NCBI RefSeq assembly: GCF_013705725.1
Contig: NZ_CP055481.1
Coordinates: 3,286,001 to 3,350,000 of the forward strand
Direction of reading: 5' to 3'
Origin: Klebsiella sp. RHBSTW-00484
GTDB taxonomy: Bacteria > Pseudomonadota > Gammaproteobacteria > Enterobacterales > Enterobacteriaceae
Length of the DNA stretch: 64,000 nucleotides
Numbering within the stretch: position 1 is the first letter of the stretch; every line of letters starts with the position of its first letter. Of this stretch, positions 16,288 to 24,292 are shown one piece after another. The position numbers were made by a program, and so were the translations under genes. The notes below the pieces were generated by a model. It was given only the letters and a program-made list of their open reading frames with translations, had not been told where the DNA came from and did no database searches.

Positions 16288-18687
16288 ATGGAAAGGTTTC
16301 TTCTTAACTCGGCATTGCTGTTGGATCGGCTGAGCACCGTCTCGTTAAATGAGATATCACTTGATGACAGGGTGGAGTTATCCGTGTTCCTTACTCAATA
16401 CGAACAAACGCGTAGTTTGCCTGATCATGTAGCCAAGTCGGCTTGGTCATCCCTGGAACAGCGACTCAAACAGCGAAATATGAAACTTGGTCCAGTAGCG
16501 GCCTTGCGCCTAATCGCTGAAAAATTTGTTAAAAACGAGAAAGACGGCCCTAGAACCGATCTTGCTTTGTTCTCGGAATGGCAAACGCTGATGAGCCGAG
16601 TGTCGTGCCTGCCAATTATGGCGTGTCATCAGGTCTTTAACTCTGGGCCTGCCAGCCAGGAATATAGTTTTCGCTGGCCTTTATACCCATATCACCCGAC
16701 GGTTGAGGACTACATTACCCGTGAACGCCTACACGAAACTCACCAACATCTGAATGGCAGTACCAGTGCGGAAGAGTGTTGGCTGGATGCACTCAAGCAC
16801 CCAGAAGTTAGCATCAGAGATTTTGATAAGGGCTGGGCATCTCAAGAGATGAAACAACTCTGCGCCCAGATTGCCCCCTCTCTGACGCCTGAAATCTTCA
16901 AGGATCGTTTGCAAATCGCTAGCAATATTCGCGAAATTCTTTGTCGGGTCGCTCAGGGCGTTGAGTTACCAGCGTGGATAGCATCAATGCAGAATCCGCA
17001 GCAGTTAGCGGATAGCACAATTCTGCATTATGACCAGGAGTATGGGTTTGCGACGGTTTGGCCAACTGACGACAAATACACTCAGGAGTCTGAATTTTGC
17101 TGGCTAACCGCGTTGTTGGAAAAATGGCGGTATGGTGCGCCCGAAGGATTGGAACGACTGCTTTGGATTTACCTTCTGATTCAAAATCAGTACCTGTCCT
17201 TACTGGTTCAGCGAGACGATTTTTTCGGTTTTGATCAGTTCCAGAAATACACCATGACGGAGCTGAGAGAAGAAACCGAGAAATCTTATTTGTCTCGTTT
17301 CAAACATGCGCATGGCGCCGGCGTGTATTCTCAGGTGCGTTATCTGGAAGGACGTTTTGCTCCGAAGAGCGACCCCAGCAAAATGCAAAAATTGATCTTC
17401 AGTGTGTTAAGAGGGTATTGGGAATACCTGAGTGCTCATATGCCTCTTGAATGGGTGCATGATAAGCCGCTGACTGTGTCGCAAGTACTCGATAATCTCG
17501 AACGGGTTGAAACTAATGGCAAGTGTGCAGAGCTGGCGCTAGTGCCGCACTTTATCAAAAGAAAGCCAAAAAAGGGAGAGGTTTATCCTTACGCATTACT
17601 ATTCAAGGACCTGAAGAATCAGGCCGCTATCTTGATGGACATGCTGAAGCATGAGCCGCGCTTAACACGCTGGATTCGAGGAGTGGATGCTGCTGCTAAT
17701 GAGATGCATGCTCCACCAGAGTTGTTTGGACCTTTGTTCAGAGTGCTGGCTAAATCGGGTGTTGCTCATTTTACCTATCATGTTGGCGAGGACTTTCCGC
17801 ATCTGATCAGTGGTATTCGATCAATTGATGATGCCTTGAGGTTTTTGCCGTTGCGGAATGGCGACCGTCTTGGTCACTGCACGGCGATTGGCATCACACC
17901 TGGCATCTGGAAACGCTCTTTGCCATTGTCTTTGTCCATGACCAAAGAAACGCGACTGCTCGATTTGATATTTATCTGGCGGGAACTTCGAAGTCATCCG
18001 GAACTGCTGCGTTACGCTAGTGATGCAGCGATTGAAGCGGTTCATTTGGCCCATGAGGTATTTTCGCTGGAAGAAGAAATCTCGATTACCACCCTTGATC
18101 AGGTGTTTGAGTTGCGGGGGATGTTGGCTGAATCGGAAGGCCTACTGGGTGAACTGGATGGGCCATTAAAACCCAGATCCCTATGGTTGGAAGAGTACGA
18201 GCGCGCCAGAGAGTTGGCTAAAACGGCAGGTATGAAAAGGCCGCTGAAGTTTTATAAGCAATGGCTTACATCTGACAATGCGCAAAAGCAGCGTACTGAA
18301 TATGTTGAAGTTGCCCTGGAATATTTGCCGGATGAAGCAGTTATTGCATTACAACAAGCTGTAATGGCAAAAATGGCAGACCGTAACATTGCGATAGAAT
18401 GCCCTCCAACCAGCAATACTCGCATTAGTCAGTATCGAGATGTCAGCGAACATCATATCTTTCGCTGGATAGGCTTGCCGGGTGAGGCAGTTGAAGGTGA
18501 CGTCCCTATGTCTATTTGTTTGGGATCTGATGATCCGGGGATCTTTGCAGCGGATTTGAAATCCGAGTTCTATCATTTGTTCGTTGTGTTAACCCGAAAG
18601 TTCGGTTTGTCGCCAGCGGAGGCTTTGAGAAAGGTGGCAGAGGTGAACGAGAATGGGCGGATTTATCGCTTTCATGATGTCAGCTAG
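16288..18687 (+). CDS. rdrB: RdrB, divergent adenosine deaminase of the RADAR system
   Basis: A 799-residue protein with every adenosine-deaminase metal and catalytic motif in order, spread over an enlarged scaffold: THQHLNGS (about residues 151-158, HxH), TYHVGEDF (about 496-503, the HxGE element), DRLGHCTAIG (about 525-534), IECPPTSN (about 703-710) and LGSDDPGIF (about 746-754). RdrB forms a large shell-like oligomer and deaminates adenosine in RNA or ATP during phage infection. AAGG sits 8 nt before the ATG at 16288; a TTG two codons earlier is less likely. Both rdr genes are AT-richer than the paa and tynA genes. Confidence 0.88.
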   Translation: MERFLLNSALLLDRLSTVSLNEISLDDRVELSVFLTQYEQTRSLPDHVAKSAWSSLEQRLKQRNMKLGPVAALRLIAEKFVKNEKDGPRTDLALFSEWQTLMSRVSCLPIMACHQVFNSGPASQEYSFRWPLYPYHPTVEDYITRERLHETHQHLNGSTSAEECWLDALKHPEVSIRDFDKGWASQEMKQLCAQIAPSLTPEIFKDRLQIASNIREILCRVAQGVELPAWIASMQNPQQLADSTILHYDQEYGFATVWPTDDKYTQESEFCWLTALLEKWRYGAPEGLERLLWIYLLIQNQYLSLLVQRDDFFGFDQFQKYTMTELREETEKSYLSRFKHAHGAGVYSQVRYLEGRFAPKSDPSKMQKLIFSVLRGYWEYLSAHMPLEWVHDKPLTVSQVLDNLERVETNGKCAELALVPHFIKRKPKKGEVYPYALLFKDLKNQAAILMDMLKHEPRLTRWIRGVDAAANEMHAPPELFGPLFRVLAKSGVAHFTYHVGEDFPHLISGIRSIDDALRFLPLRNGDRLGHCTAIGITPGIWKRSLPLSLSMTKETRLLDLIFIWRELRSHPELLRYASDAAIEAVHLAHEVFSLEEEISITTLDQVFELRGMLAESEGLLGELDGPLKPRSLWLEEYERARELAKTAGMKRPLKFYKQWLTSDNAQKQRTEYVEVALEYLPDEAVIALQQAVMAKMADRNIAIECPPTSNTRISQYRDVSEHHIFRWIGLPGEAVEGDVPMSICLGSDDPGIFAADLKSEFYHLFVVLTRKFGLSPAEALRKVAEVNENGRIYRFHDVS

Positions 18688-19140
18688 CATGTATACATCG
18701 AGATTCTGTAACTGTTCAAGATCCGCAGGGCTCATTGGTACCCCTCTATAAGATATTGTCGCGGAGCTGGGAAATATGTTTCTCGGTCGACATTTAACTC
18801 CCGAAGATCATTTTTCTTGTTAGTCTGGGAGAGAGTTTTGTCGTCTATGCATGTGGCCTTTCATTGCAATCTGGATCAAAGAAGCTATTGATATCACCCG
18901 CAAATGGCCTTGGGCCAACGGTGCCACGCCGCCAAGGCCCCTAAATTAGGCTATTTATCAATTCTATATATCTTAATGAGTTACAATAGCTAACGAACAA
19001 TTAGACGGGCACACCGGATACTCAGAGCGCACAATGAGTTCGGCACATAACAAAACAAGCCAATCGGACTGCTTTGCCGCTCGCTGCATTGAACTTTAAC
19101 GTCCTCTTCTCGCTCTTAGCGGTCGTTATGCCCCCTTCAG
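18688..19140. other. Non-coding stretch after rdrB
   Basis: About 450 bp with no supported gene. A GC-rich imperfect hairpin (GGCCTTGGGCCAACGG... CCAAGGCC, about 18905-18942) could end rdrAB transcription but lacks a T run. The first symE-type module begins near 19145. Confidence 0.4.
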
Positions 19141-19263
19141 GCATATCTGGTTCGATACAGCAGCCCACCATCATGGAATATAAAAGCATGAGTTCAACGC
19201 CTTCCCCACTGCATTACCGTTGTATTTCGCTCATTTCTGCGAGCCGCCTTCCAGCAAACGGTA

Positions 19264-19292
19264 TTGCCCGGCGTGGGTAAGCGTTGTATCGT
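19264..19292 (+). promoter_or_regulatory. Putative sigma-70 promoter of symE module 1
   Basis: TTGCCC, a 17-bp spacer and TATCGT. The whole element is identical in module 2 (22242-22270) although flanking bases differ, which supports function. Confidence 0.5.
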
Positions 19293-19306
19293 ATTGTTGT
19301 ACCTGC

Positions 19307-19516
19307 AAAATCAGGTGCCGGGATTAGCCTCCTGACCTAACTTCATCGGCGACACTTGCGCGTTAGCGCTTTTTTTGTGTCGTGCGTACTGCTACACCTC
19401 AATGGTGGGCCGGACGGGGGCATCGAAAGATGCGCCGGTGCGATGAGGCCGGTAAGGCTAACTCTGTTCGGTTCCACCACCCACGAGATTAGCCTCTCCG
19501 GTGGTGGTAATAACAC
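19307..19516 (+). ncRNA. Structured leader / C4-like antisense RNA of symE module 1
   Basis: The leader holds box 1 ATTAGCCTCC (19323-19332), a long hairpin around GCGCGTTAGCGC with arms GACAC/GTGTC, a complementary box AAGGCTAACT (19454-19463), and a hairpin with arms CCACCACC/GGTGGTGG (19474-19507) that shows a second ATTAGCCTCT in its loop. The 7-nt core TTAGCCT pairs perfectly with AGGCTAA. Layout resembles phage C4/CI immunity RNAs. Both stems differ from module 2 by compensatory changes, strong evidence of a functional RNA. The family name is my inference. Confidence 0.6.
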
Positions 19517-19675
19517 CCTACTCATCGGAGGCTGCCCCATGGCAACACCCCTCACCCCTGTCTGCACTTCAGATACCGTCCCTGATTTCACCCACTGCGA
19601 GTTTTATTCCCATGTTGAAGCGCGCGCGATCTCTTTATACGGCGAGTGGATGGCCCAAGCCGGATGGATTGGCCC

Positions 19676-20581
19676 CTATATTTCCATACACTTTTTATCA
19701 CTTAACCCATGACTGGTTCGTCGCCGCAGATATTCCCGTGGCGAACGATACCCCAGTGCACTATGCGGATGCCATTCGTTGTAATGTTCGAAGGCCTCCG
19801 CAAGGTTCTTTACCGCTGTTAACCCGTCGGGTTTCGGCATGATGCTGATGTAATCGCGCTTCATCGTTTTCACGAAGCTCTCTGCCATCCCGTTGCTTTC
19901 CGGGCTACGTACCGCCGTATGTTTAGGCTCCAGTCCTACCATTCTGGCGAACTGACGCGTCTGATAAGAACGGTAGGCTGAACCGTTGTCTGTCAGCCAC
20001 TCAACTGGGGATGTCGGCAGGCTGTTACCGAAGCGACGCTCCACGGCACCCAGCATGACGTCCTGCACGGTTTCACTGTCATATCCACCGTTACTGGCCG
20101 CCCAGTAAAGTGCCTCGCGATCGCAACAGTCCAGAGCGAACGTGACCCGCAGTTTTTCACCGTTATCACAGCTGAACTCGAAGCCGTCAGAGCACCACCG
20201 CTGGTTACTTTCTCCAACGGCCACTTTCCCTGTATGCGCCCGCTTCGATGGCGGTATTTCCGGTTTACGCTCAAGCAGCAGCGCATTCTGACGCATGATG
20301 CGGTATACGCGTTTGGCATTGATCACCGCCATGTCGTCAGTTTCTGATTGTCTGCGCAGCAGTGCCCATACCCGACGATAACCATAGGTGGGCAGATCGC
20401 CGATAACGGTATGGATACGGGCCAGCGCGTCAGTATCATCAGGCTTGCGCTTGCACCGACGATCCTGCCAGTCCTTCGACCGACGGGCCATGGCATGCAG
20501 TTGCGCACGTGAGACCCGGAGGCAACGACTGACAAGGCTTATTCGCCATCCTCCGGCAACAAGGGCACGTGCGCTATCCAC
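19676..20581 (-). CDS. insD: IS2 InsD (OrfB), DDE transposase domain
   Basis: A 301-residue integrase-core domain made as an InsCD fusion. DDE residues are visible: WCSDGFEF (first D), [12 protein letters not shown] (second D) and [19 protein letters not shown] (E). The N-terminal HTH_21-like region has [12 protein letters not shown]. It appears full length and intact. Confidence 0.92.
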   Translation of the reverse strand: MDSARALVAGGWRISLVSRCLRVSRAQLHAMARRSKDWQDRRCKRKPDDTDALARIHTVIGDLPTYGYRRVWALLRRQSETDDMAVINAKRVYRIMRQNALLLERKPEIPPSKRAHTGKVAVGESNQRWCSDGFEFSCDNGEKLRVTFALDCCDREALYWAASNGGYDSETVQDVMLGAVERRFGNSLPTSPVEWLTDNGSAYRSYQTRQFARMVGLEPKHTAVRSPESNGMAESFVKTMKRDYISIMPKPDGLTAVKNLAEAFEHYNEWHPHSALGYRSPREYLRRRTSHGLSDKKCMEI

Positions 20582-20904
20582 TTTTTTTGTCGGCCATATT
20601 CAACGGCTTCTTTTAGCAGCTCGTTTTCCATGGTTTTCTTGCCCAACAGGCGCTGCAGCTCTTTAATTTGCTTCATCGCAGATGCCAGCTCCGACGCGGG
20701 CACAACCTGTTCTCCTGCGGCAACGGCTGTAAGGCTGCCTTCCTGATACTGCTTACGCCACAGGAACAGCTGACTGGCAGCAACGCCATGCTGACGGGCG
20801 ACCAGCGACACGGTCATTCCGGGCTCAAAACTCTGCTGAACAATGGCGATTTTTTCCTGAACACTTCGCCGTCTGCGCTTCTCTGGACCTAAAACATCAA
20901 TCAT
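20539..20904 (-). CDS. insC: IS2 InsC (OrfA), DNA-binding regulator of transposition
   Basis: A 121-residue protein starting [19 protein letters not shown], with the helix-turn-helix [20 protein letters not shown] and a leucine-rich coiled coil ([20 protein letters not shown]). Alone it represses the IS2 promoter; after frameshift at the A7G run near 20582-20589 it is joined to InsD to make the transposase. A longer frame upstream of 20904 is not used in IS2. Confidence 0.92.
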   Translation of the reverse strand: MIDVLGPEKRRRRSVQEKIAIVQQSFEPGMTVSLVARQHGVAASQLFLWRKQYQEGSLTAVAAGEQVVPASELASAMKQIKELQRLLGKKTMENELLKEAVEYGRQKKWIAHVPLLPEDGE

Positions 20905-21304
20905 TCGGACTCCAACGACTAGTCTAAAAACTAGTATTAAGACTATCACTAACTTAAGTGATACCAACTGTCTGGAGATTCAGGGGGCCAGTCTACCGGA
21001 TTTGTTAACGGGATGCCGGTTAAAATTCGCGTGATGAAAGACTGCATTGTGATTACCCCGCAAAATACTCGCGAGCTTTGGGGCTGTCTTGAAGGTATGA
21101 GCGCAACCTATATCAATCAGCGCAAAGTAAAAACATGGCTTAAAACCTTTCCGGGGGCCTTGAATGATACCGGAGAGATTCCGGCGATTAAGCGACGTAA
21201 GCGCTTCTGACAACAGGGGCAAATGTTTGCTAATGGAAAAGCCGTTGTGAGTCACCCGCGACCATCAGTAATCGCATTATCCTTAAGGGATATGGACGGC
21301 ACAC

Positions 21305-21332
21305 TTAAAAAACCCGGCGTCGTGGCCGGGTT
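21305..21332 (-). terminator. higBA terminator
   Basis: AACCCGGC/GCCGGGTT form an 8-bp stem; on the minus strand it is followed by six T residues, 20 bp after the higA stop. It also lies between the convergent symE copy 1 and higBA. Confidence 0.8.
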
Positions 21333-21351
21333 AGGTTTTGTCGATTGCGGG

Positions 21352-21768
21352 TTAAATGAAGGCTGCGGGCGATACATTAAACCGGCTAGACAGCTTTCTA
21401 ATGTGGTTTACACTTAACTGACGCTCGCCATTCAATACACGTGAAACCATAGATTTGCTGCCGATTTCATCTGGAAAATCAGAAATGGTGAGATGGTGCT
21501 GATCCATTAGTGTACGCAGAACAGCCAGCCCAGCCGGGATAGCATCCATTTCAGCGCGTAGCGCCTGAAACTCAGGTTGCTGGTTTTCATACTCACTTAT
21601 ACGAGCACAAACAATGTCCAATAGTGGGCTTGACGGGGTTTCAATCAATAATTCTTCAACCAGCGCCAGGGCATTGTTGTAGTCTTTTTTGCTGGGACTA
21701 TCCCCCAGCAGAGGAACGGCAGCAACAAGGGCTTGTGTTGCTTTTAGTGCTTCGGTGGCAATCATCAT
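21352..21768 (-). CDS. higA: HigA-type antitoxin
   Basis: A 138-residue antitoxin of the HigA (YgjM) type. The C-terminal helix-turn-helix reads LMDQHHLTISDFPDEIGSKS then VSRVLNGERQLS (about residues 87-118), the usual xre-like fold; the N-terminal half binds the toxin. It overlaps the toxin gene by 4 nt (ATGA), toxin first, the order typical of HigBA. HigA neutralises HigB and represses the operon. Confidence 0.88.
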   Translation of the reverse strand: MMIATEALKATQALVAAVPLLGDSPSKKDYNNALALVEELLIETPSSPLLDIVCARISEYENQQPEFQALRAEMDAIPAGLAVLRTLMDQHHLTISDFPDEIGSKSMVSRVLNGERQLSVNHIRKLSSRFNVSPAAFI

Positions 21769-22061
21769 TTTTTCCCCTTCGTTCGGTGCTGCGCTGTGAA
21801 TTTATCGTACTCTATATGATTAAATATATGCCGGATGTATAACTTTCGGCTCTCAAAAAATATGAGTGCAATGACGCGTAAACTGTTGTTTGAAACGTTA
21901 ATAACGTAATGCTTATCAAGGTACTTAAAGTTATCCAGTGATGGATAATACTGTCTTAATGCTTCTGGCGTTGGACAGTTTGCCTTTTCGATGGTGCGAC
22001 CAAACAGCAAAATTTCTTTCCTGTGCTGCGGGTACCTTTCGCATCCCTCACTGATTGCCAA
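21765..22061 (-). CDS. higB: HigB-type mRNA interferase toxin
   Basis: A 98-residue RelE-superfamily toxin. PSLDNFKYLDKHYVINV and the C-terminal HRTKGKK match E. coli HigB closely. HigB cuts translated mRNAs on the ribosome. The only start I can find is TTG at 22061; upstream codons stay open for 10 more but contain no ATG, GTG or TTG, so the N-terminus is about six residues shorter than in K-12. The pair sits between two symE modules, stacking addiction genes. Confidence 0.85.
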   Translation of the reverse strand: MAISEGCERYPQHRKEILLFGRTIEKANCPTPEALRQYYPSLDNFKYLDKHYVINVSNNSLRVIALIFFESRKLYIRHIFNHIEYDKFTAQHRTKGKK

Positions 22062-22241
22062 TATGTCAACCGGGGTTATGATTCCACCCGCATAAAATTA
22101 GCAAACAGTGTATCTCCAACATGCCTGGTTCGATACACCAGACCACAATCACGGAAGATGAAAGCATGAATTCAACGCCTACCCCACGACATTACTGTTA
22201 ACTATCGCTCATTTCTGCGAACCGCCTTCCAGCAAACGGTA

Positions 22242-22270
22242 TTGCCCGGCGTGGGTAAGCGTTGTATCGT
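22242..22270 (+). promoter_or_regulatory. Putative sigma-70 promoter of symE module 2
   Basis: TTGCCC, 17-bp spacer, TATCGT, identical to the element in module 1 and at the same distance from the structured leader. Confidence 0.5.
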
Positions 22271-22280
22271 ATTGTTGTAC

Positions 22281-22497
22281 CTGCAAAATCAGGTACCAGG
22301 ATTGGAACCCTGTCCCAACTTCATCGACGACATAACGCGCGTTAGCGCTTTTTTTATGTCGTGCGCACGGTCACATCTCAATGGTGGGCCAGGCGGGGGC
22401 ATCGCAAGATGCGCCGGTGTCGATGAGGCCGGTAGTTCCAACCCCGTCTGGTTCCGCCACCAATGAGATTGGAACCTCTGGTGGCGGTCATCATCAC
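22281..22497 (+). ncRNA. Structured leader / C4-like antisense RNA of symE module 2
   Basis: Same layout as module 1: box 1 ATTGGAACCC (22301-22310), hairpin ACGACAT/ATGTCGT around GCGCGTTAGCGC, complementary box AGTTCCAACC (22434-22443), and hairpin CCGCCACC/GGTGGCGG (22454-22487) with ATTGGAACCT in the loop. The 7-nt core here is TTGGAAC pairing with GTTCCAA, quite different from TTAGCCT in module 1, yet complementarity is kept within each module. It probably governs symE translation or transcription. Confidence 0.62.
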
Positions 22498-22517
22498 AAC
22501 TCATCGGAGGCTGCCCC

Positions 22518-22853
22518 ATGGCAACACCCCTCACCCATGTCTGCCATTCAGACACCGTCCCAGATTTTACCCACTGTGAGTTCTATTCCCATGTTGAAGC
22601 GCGCGCGATCCCTTTATACGGCGAGTGGATGGCTCAAGCCGGATTTGTTAACGGGATGCCGGTTAAAATTCGCGTAATGAAAGACTGCATTGTGATTACC
22701 CCGCAAAATACCCGCGAGCTTTGGGGCTGTCTTGAAGGTATGAGCGCAACCTATATCAATCAGCGAAAAGTCAAAGCATGGCTGAAAACCTTTCCCGGCG
22801 CGCTGCAGGATACCGGGGATATTGCGCTGATTAAGCGACGTAAACGCTTCTGA
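22518..22853 (+). CDS. SymE-like toxin, copy 2 (intact)
   Basis: A 111-residue protein of the SymE type I toxin family: a short variable N-terminus (MATPLTHVCHSDTVPDF), then a conserved core LYGEWMAQAGFVNGMPVKI and MKDCIVITPQ, and a basic tail IKRRKRF. SymE has an AbrB-like fold and its expression is normally blocked by an antisense RNA. CGGAGG sits 9 nt before the ATG. The upstream RNA leader probably sets its expression. I see no LexA box such as that of E. coli symE. Confidence 0.8.
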   Translation: MATPLTHVCHSDTVPDFTHCEFYSHVEARAIPLYGEWMAQAGFVNGMPVKIRVMKDCIVITPQNTRELWGCLEGMSATYINQRKVKAWLKTFPGALQDTGDIALIKRRKRF

Positions 22854-22912
22854 CAACAGGGGCAAATGTTCGCCTCTGACGAGTGGGAAAAGTCGCGCGT
22901 CTTTAGCGGATC

Positions 22913-22952
22913 AACGGCGATAAAACCGGGTTAGGTTTATCGCCGTTTTTTT
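22913..22952 (+). terminator. Terminator after symE copy 2 (right copy of tynA-flank repeat)
   Basis: AACGGCGATAAA pairs with TTTATCGCCGTT and is followed by seven T residues. It resembles the tynA terminator, and the homology continues past the T run (TTTGTatCAGcccCAGACAT versus TTTGTgcCAGaagCAGACAT). Confidence 0.85.
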
Positions 22953-23142
22953 GATAGGCGAGTTTGTATCAGCCCCAGACATCAAACATCAAACATGGGT
23001 TCATGTAAGGGATCGTGTGATTAGTGCAGTTGCAATACTCATAAGATTTCGCTCGCTGCCGAATAACGAGCAAATCAAATACTCGACTGTTGGAACTACG
23101 TGCAGCGATACCGCTCCGGCCGGTCGTCAACAATTTGCGGCT

Positions 23143-24009
23143 TTACGCACCTTCACGAGCCTGGAGCCATTCTTCGTGGATCTTCTGTACTTTACTCCAC
23201 AGTTTTTTAAGCGATATCTCAGAAACGTTTTCGAAAGTCAGACCGAATTCATCTCCCAGCACGTCCTGCCACTCTGGTAAAGATGTTGAGGTGTGAGTCG
23301 TCACGGCTTCGCCATCGGTTTTTGTCAGCACACAACCTCGCATAATCGTTTTGCCATGTGGTTTCCGAAGCTGTGCCGTAACAACTTTGGCATATCCCGA
23401 TTCTGGGGAATGCATATTAAAGTGATGCCGGTCTACGAAATCATCCATAGAAGCGCGTTGCTCAGCCATATTCACTCCCGCGATCCAGCACGATGGATCG
23501 GCAATGAGATGCCAATCACCCACGCCGCCCTTGCCCACGGCTTCCATGCCAAACTGCATCGAATCCTGGCAAACGGTCGTATTCATCAGAGGCATTTGTT
23601 CATGGAGCGCATCACCAAGGCCGACATCCACCCACCATCTCCCGTTAGGATTAGTTTCACTCGGCAACCCCTCAGCGATGATAGCTGCATGGTTTTCCAG
23701 TTTTATATGCTCAGGGCCTTCTGCGCCGTGGACGTTTGCTGGGTGAAGACTCACACGATAACCAAGGTGGGTGAGTAGCGTATGTAAGCCGCCATTCAAC
23801 TGAAAACAATAACCCCCTCGTCGGGTTGTTGCCGCTCTTCTGAAACTTTCCATGGCGTCAATTCCCCAATCCTGCCCAAGGTGGATCCAGAATGTTTCGT
23901 AAGGGATCCGCTCTACATGCGCTTGATGTAAACGGGTAAGTGCCTCAATGGAGGGCTTTTCGGCGTCAAGGCCAAGGCGAGCCAGATAGGCTTTTACTAA
24001 ATCGTTCAT
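23143..24009 (-). CDS. Arylamine N-acetyltransferase family protein
   Basis: A 288-residue NAT/NhoA-family enzyme. The catalytic triad is visible as Cys in RRGGYCFQLN (about residue 68), His in LENHAAII (about 107) and Asp in WVDVGLGDA (about 128). Such enzymes move an acetyl group from acetyl-CoA to arylamines, hydroxylamines or hydrazines. It is divergent from a LysR regulator across 283 bp, so that regulator probably controls it. Physiological substrate unknown. Confidence 0.88.
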   Translation of the reverse strand: MNDLVKAYLARLGLDAEKPSIEALTRLHQAHVERIPYETFWIHLGQDWGIDAMESFRRAATTRRGGYCFQLNGGLHTLLTHLGYRVSLHPANVHGAEGPEHIKLENHAAIIAEGLPSETNPNGRWWVDVGLGDALHEQMPLMNTTVCQDSMQFGMEAVGKGGVGDWHLIADPSCWIAGVNMAEQRASMDDFVDRHHFNMHSPESGYAKVVTAQLRKPHGKTIMRGCVLTKTDGEAVTTHTSTSLPEWQDVLGDEFGLTFENVSEISLKKLWSKVQKIHEEWLQAREGA

Positions 24010-24292
24010 GCTAATGTCATATTCCTAAGTCTGTGCGAGGTTGCTCAGCGATATCATCGTCAGATTAACAGTCTGTAGATATTGTCTTGTCATTTTTGAG
24101 AGCTTATCAGCACACAGATTTTGTGTTTTAAAAGTCCTGATGGCGTCAGATACATGCTGAATCGACTCCATATTAGACATCTTTCTATCAATACAGGCAT
24201 TTCCAACTGAAAGTGACTGTATTTTAATATCCACATTCAGTACTGTGTAGCGTCTAAATTGAGAATTATGCTTTCATATTTGAGAGGACTGG

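Larger units (their letters stand above)
19665..20995 (-). mobile_element. IS2 (IS3 family), complete, 1331 bp
   Basis: The element spans exactly 1331 bp, the known IS2 length. Its ends are TGGATTGGCCCC and GGGGGCCAGTCTA, and a 5-bp target duplication CCGGA lies on both sides (19660-19664 and 20996-21000). Two overlapping transposase frames run on the minus strand, insC then insD, with a slippery A7G run in the overlap. Everything needed for transposition seems present, and the perfect duplication suggests recent insertion. Confidence 0.95.
19539..21210 (+). pseudogene. SymE-like toxin gene, copy 1, split by IS2
   Basis: The 5' part (19539-19664) encodes MATPLTPVCTSDTVPDFTHC through GEWMAQAG; the 3' part (21001-21210) resumes at FVNGMPVKIRV and ends IKRRKRF. 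Removing IS2 and one copy of the 5-bp duplication gives an intact 111-codon frame that matches copy 2 (22518-22853) along its length. GGAG lies before the ATG. SymE-type toxins are small AbrB-like proteins whose overproduction stops growth; this copy should be inactive. Confidence 0.85.

Noticed and set aside
18676..18737. Minus-strand frame starting MSPADLEQLQNLDVYMLADI with GAGGGG upstream, running antisense into rdrB
   Set aside because: It looks helical and has a fair ribosome-binding site, but most of it is antisense to rdrB and it stops after about 45 codons; no family recognised.
19074..19280. 68-codon frame before symE module 1
   Set aside because: It overlaps the conserved promoter and leader DNA, which is better explained as regulatory; its counterpart in module 2 is not open.
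19358..19376. GCGC-GTTA-GCGC plus seven T residues as an intrinsic terminator in the symE leader
   Set aside because: The stem is only 4 bp, and covarying outer arms show the T run is inside a larger hairpin; a terminator role remains possible but is not claimed.
24025..24234. 69-codon minus-strand frame between the NAT and LysR genes
   Set aside because: It starts at GTG without a ribosome-binding site and overlaps the divergent promoter region; no family likeness.
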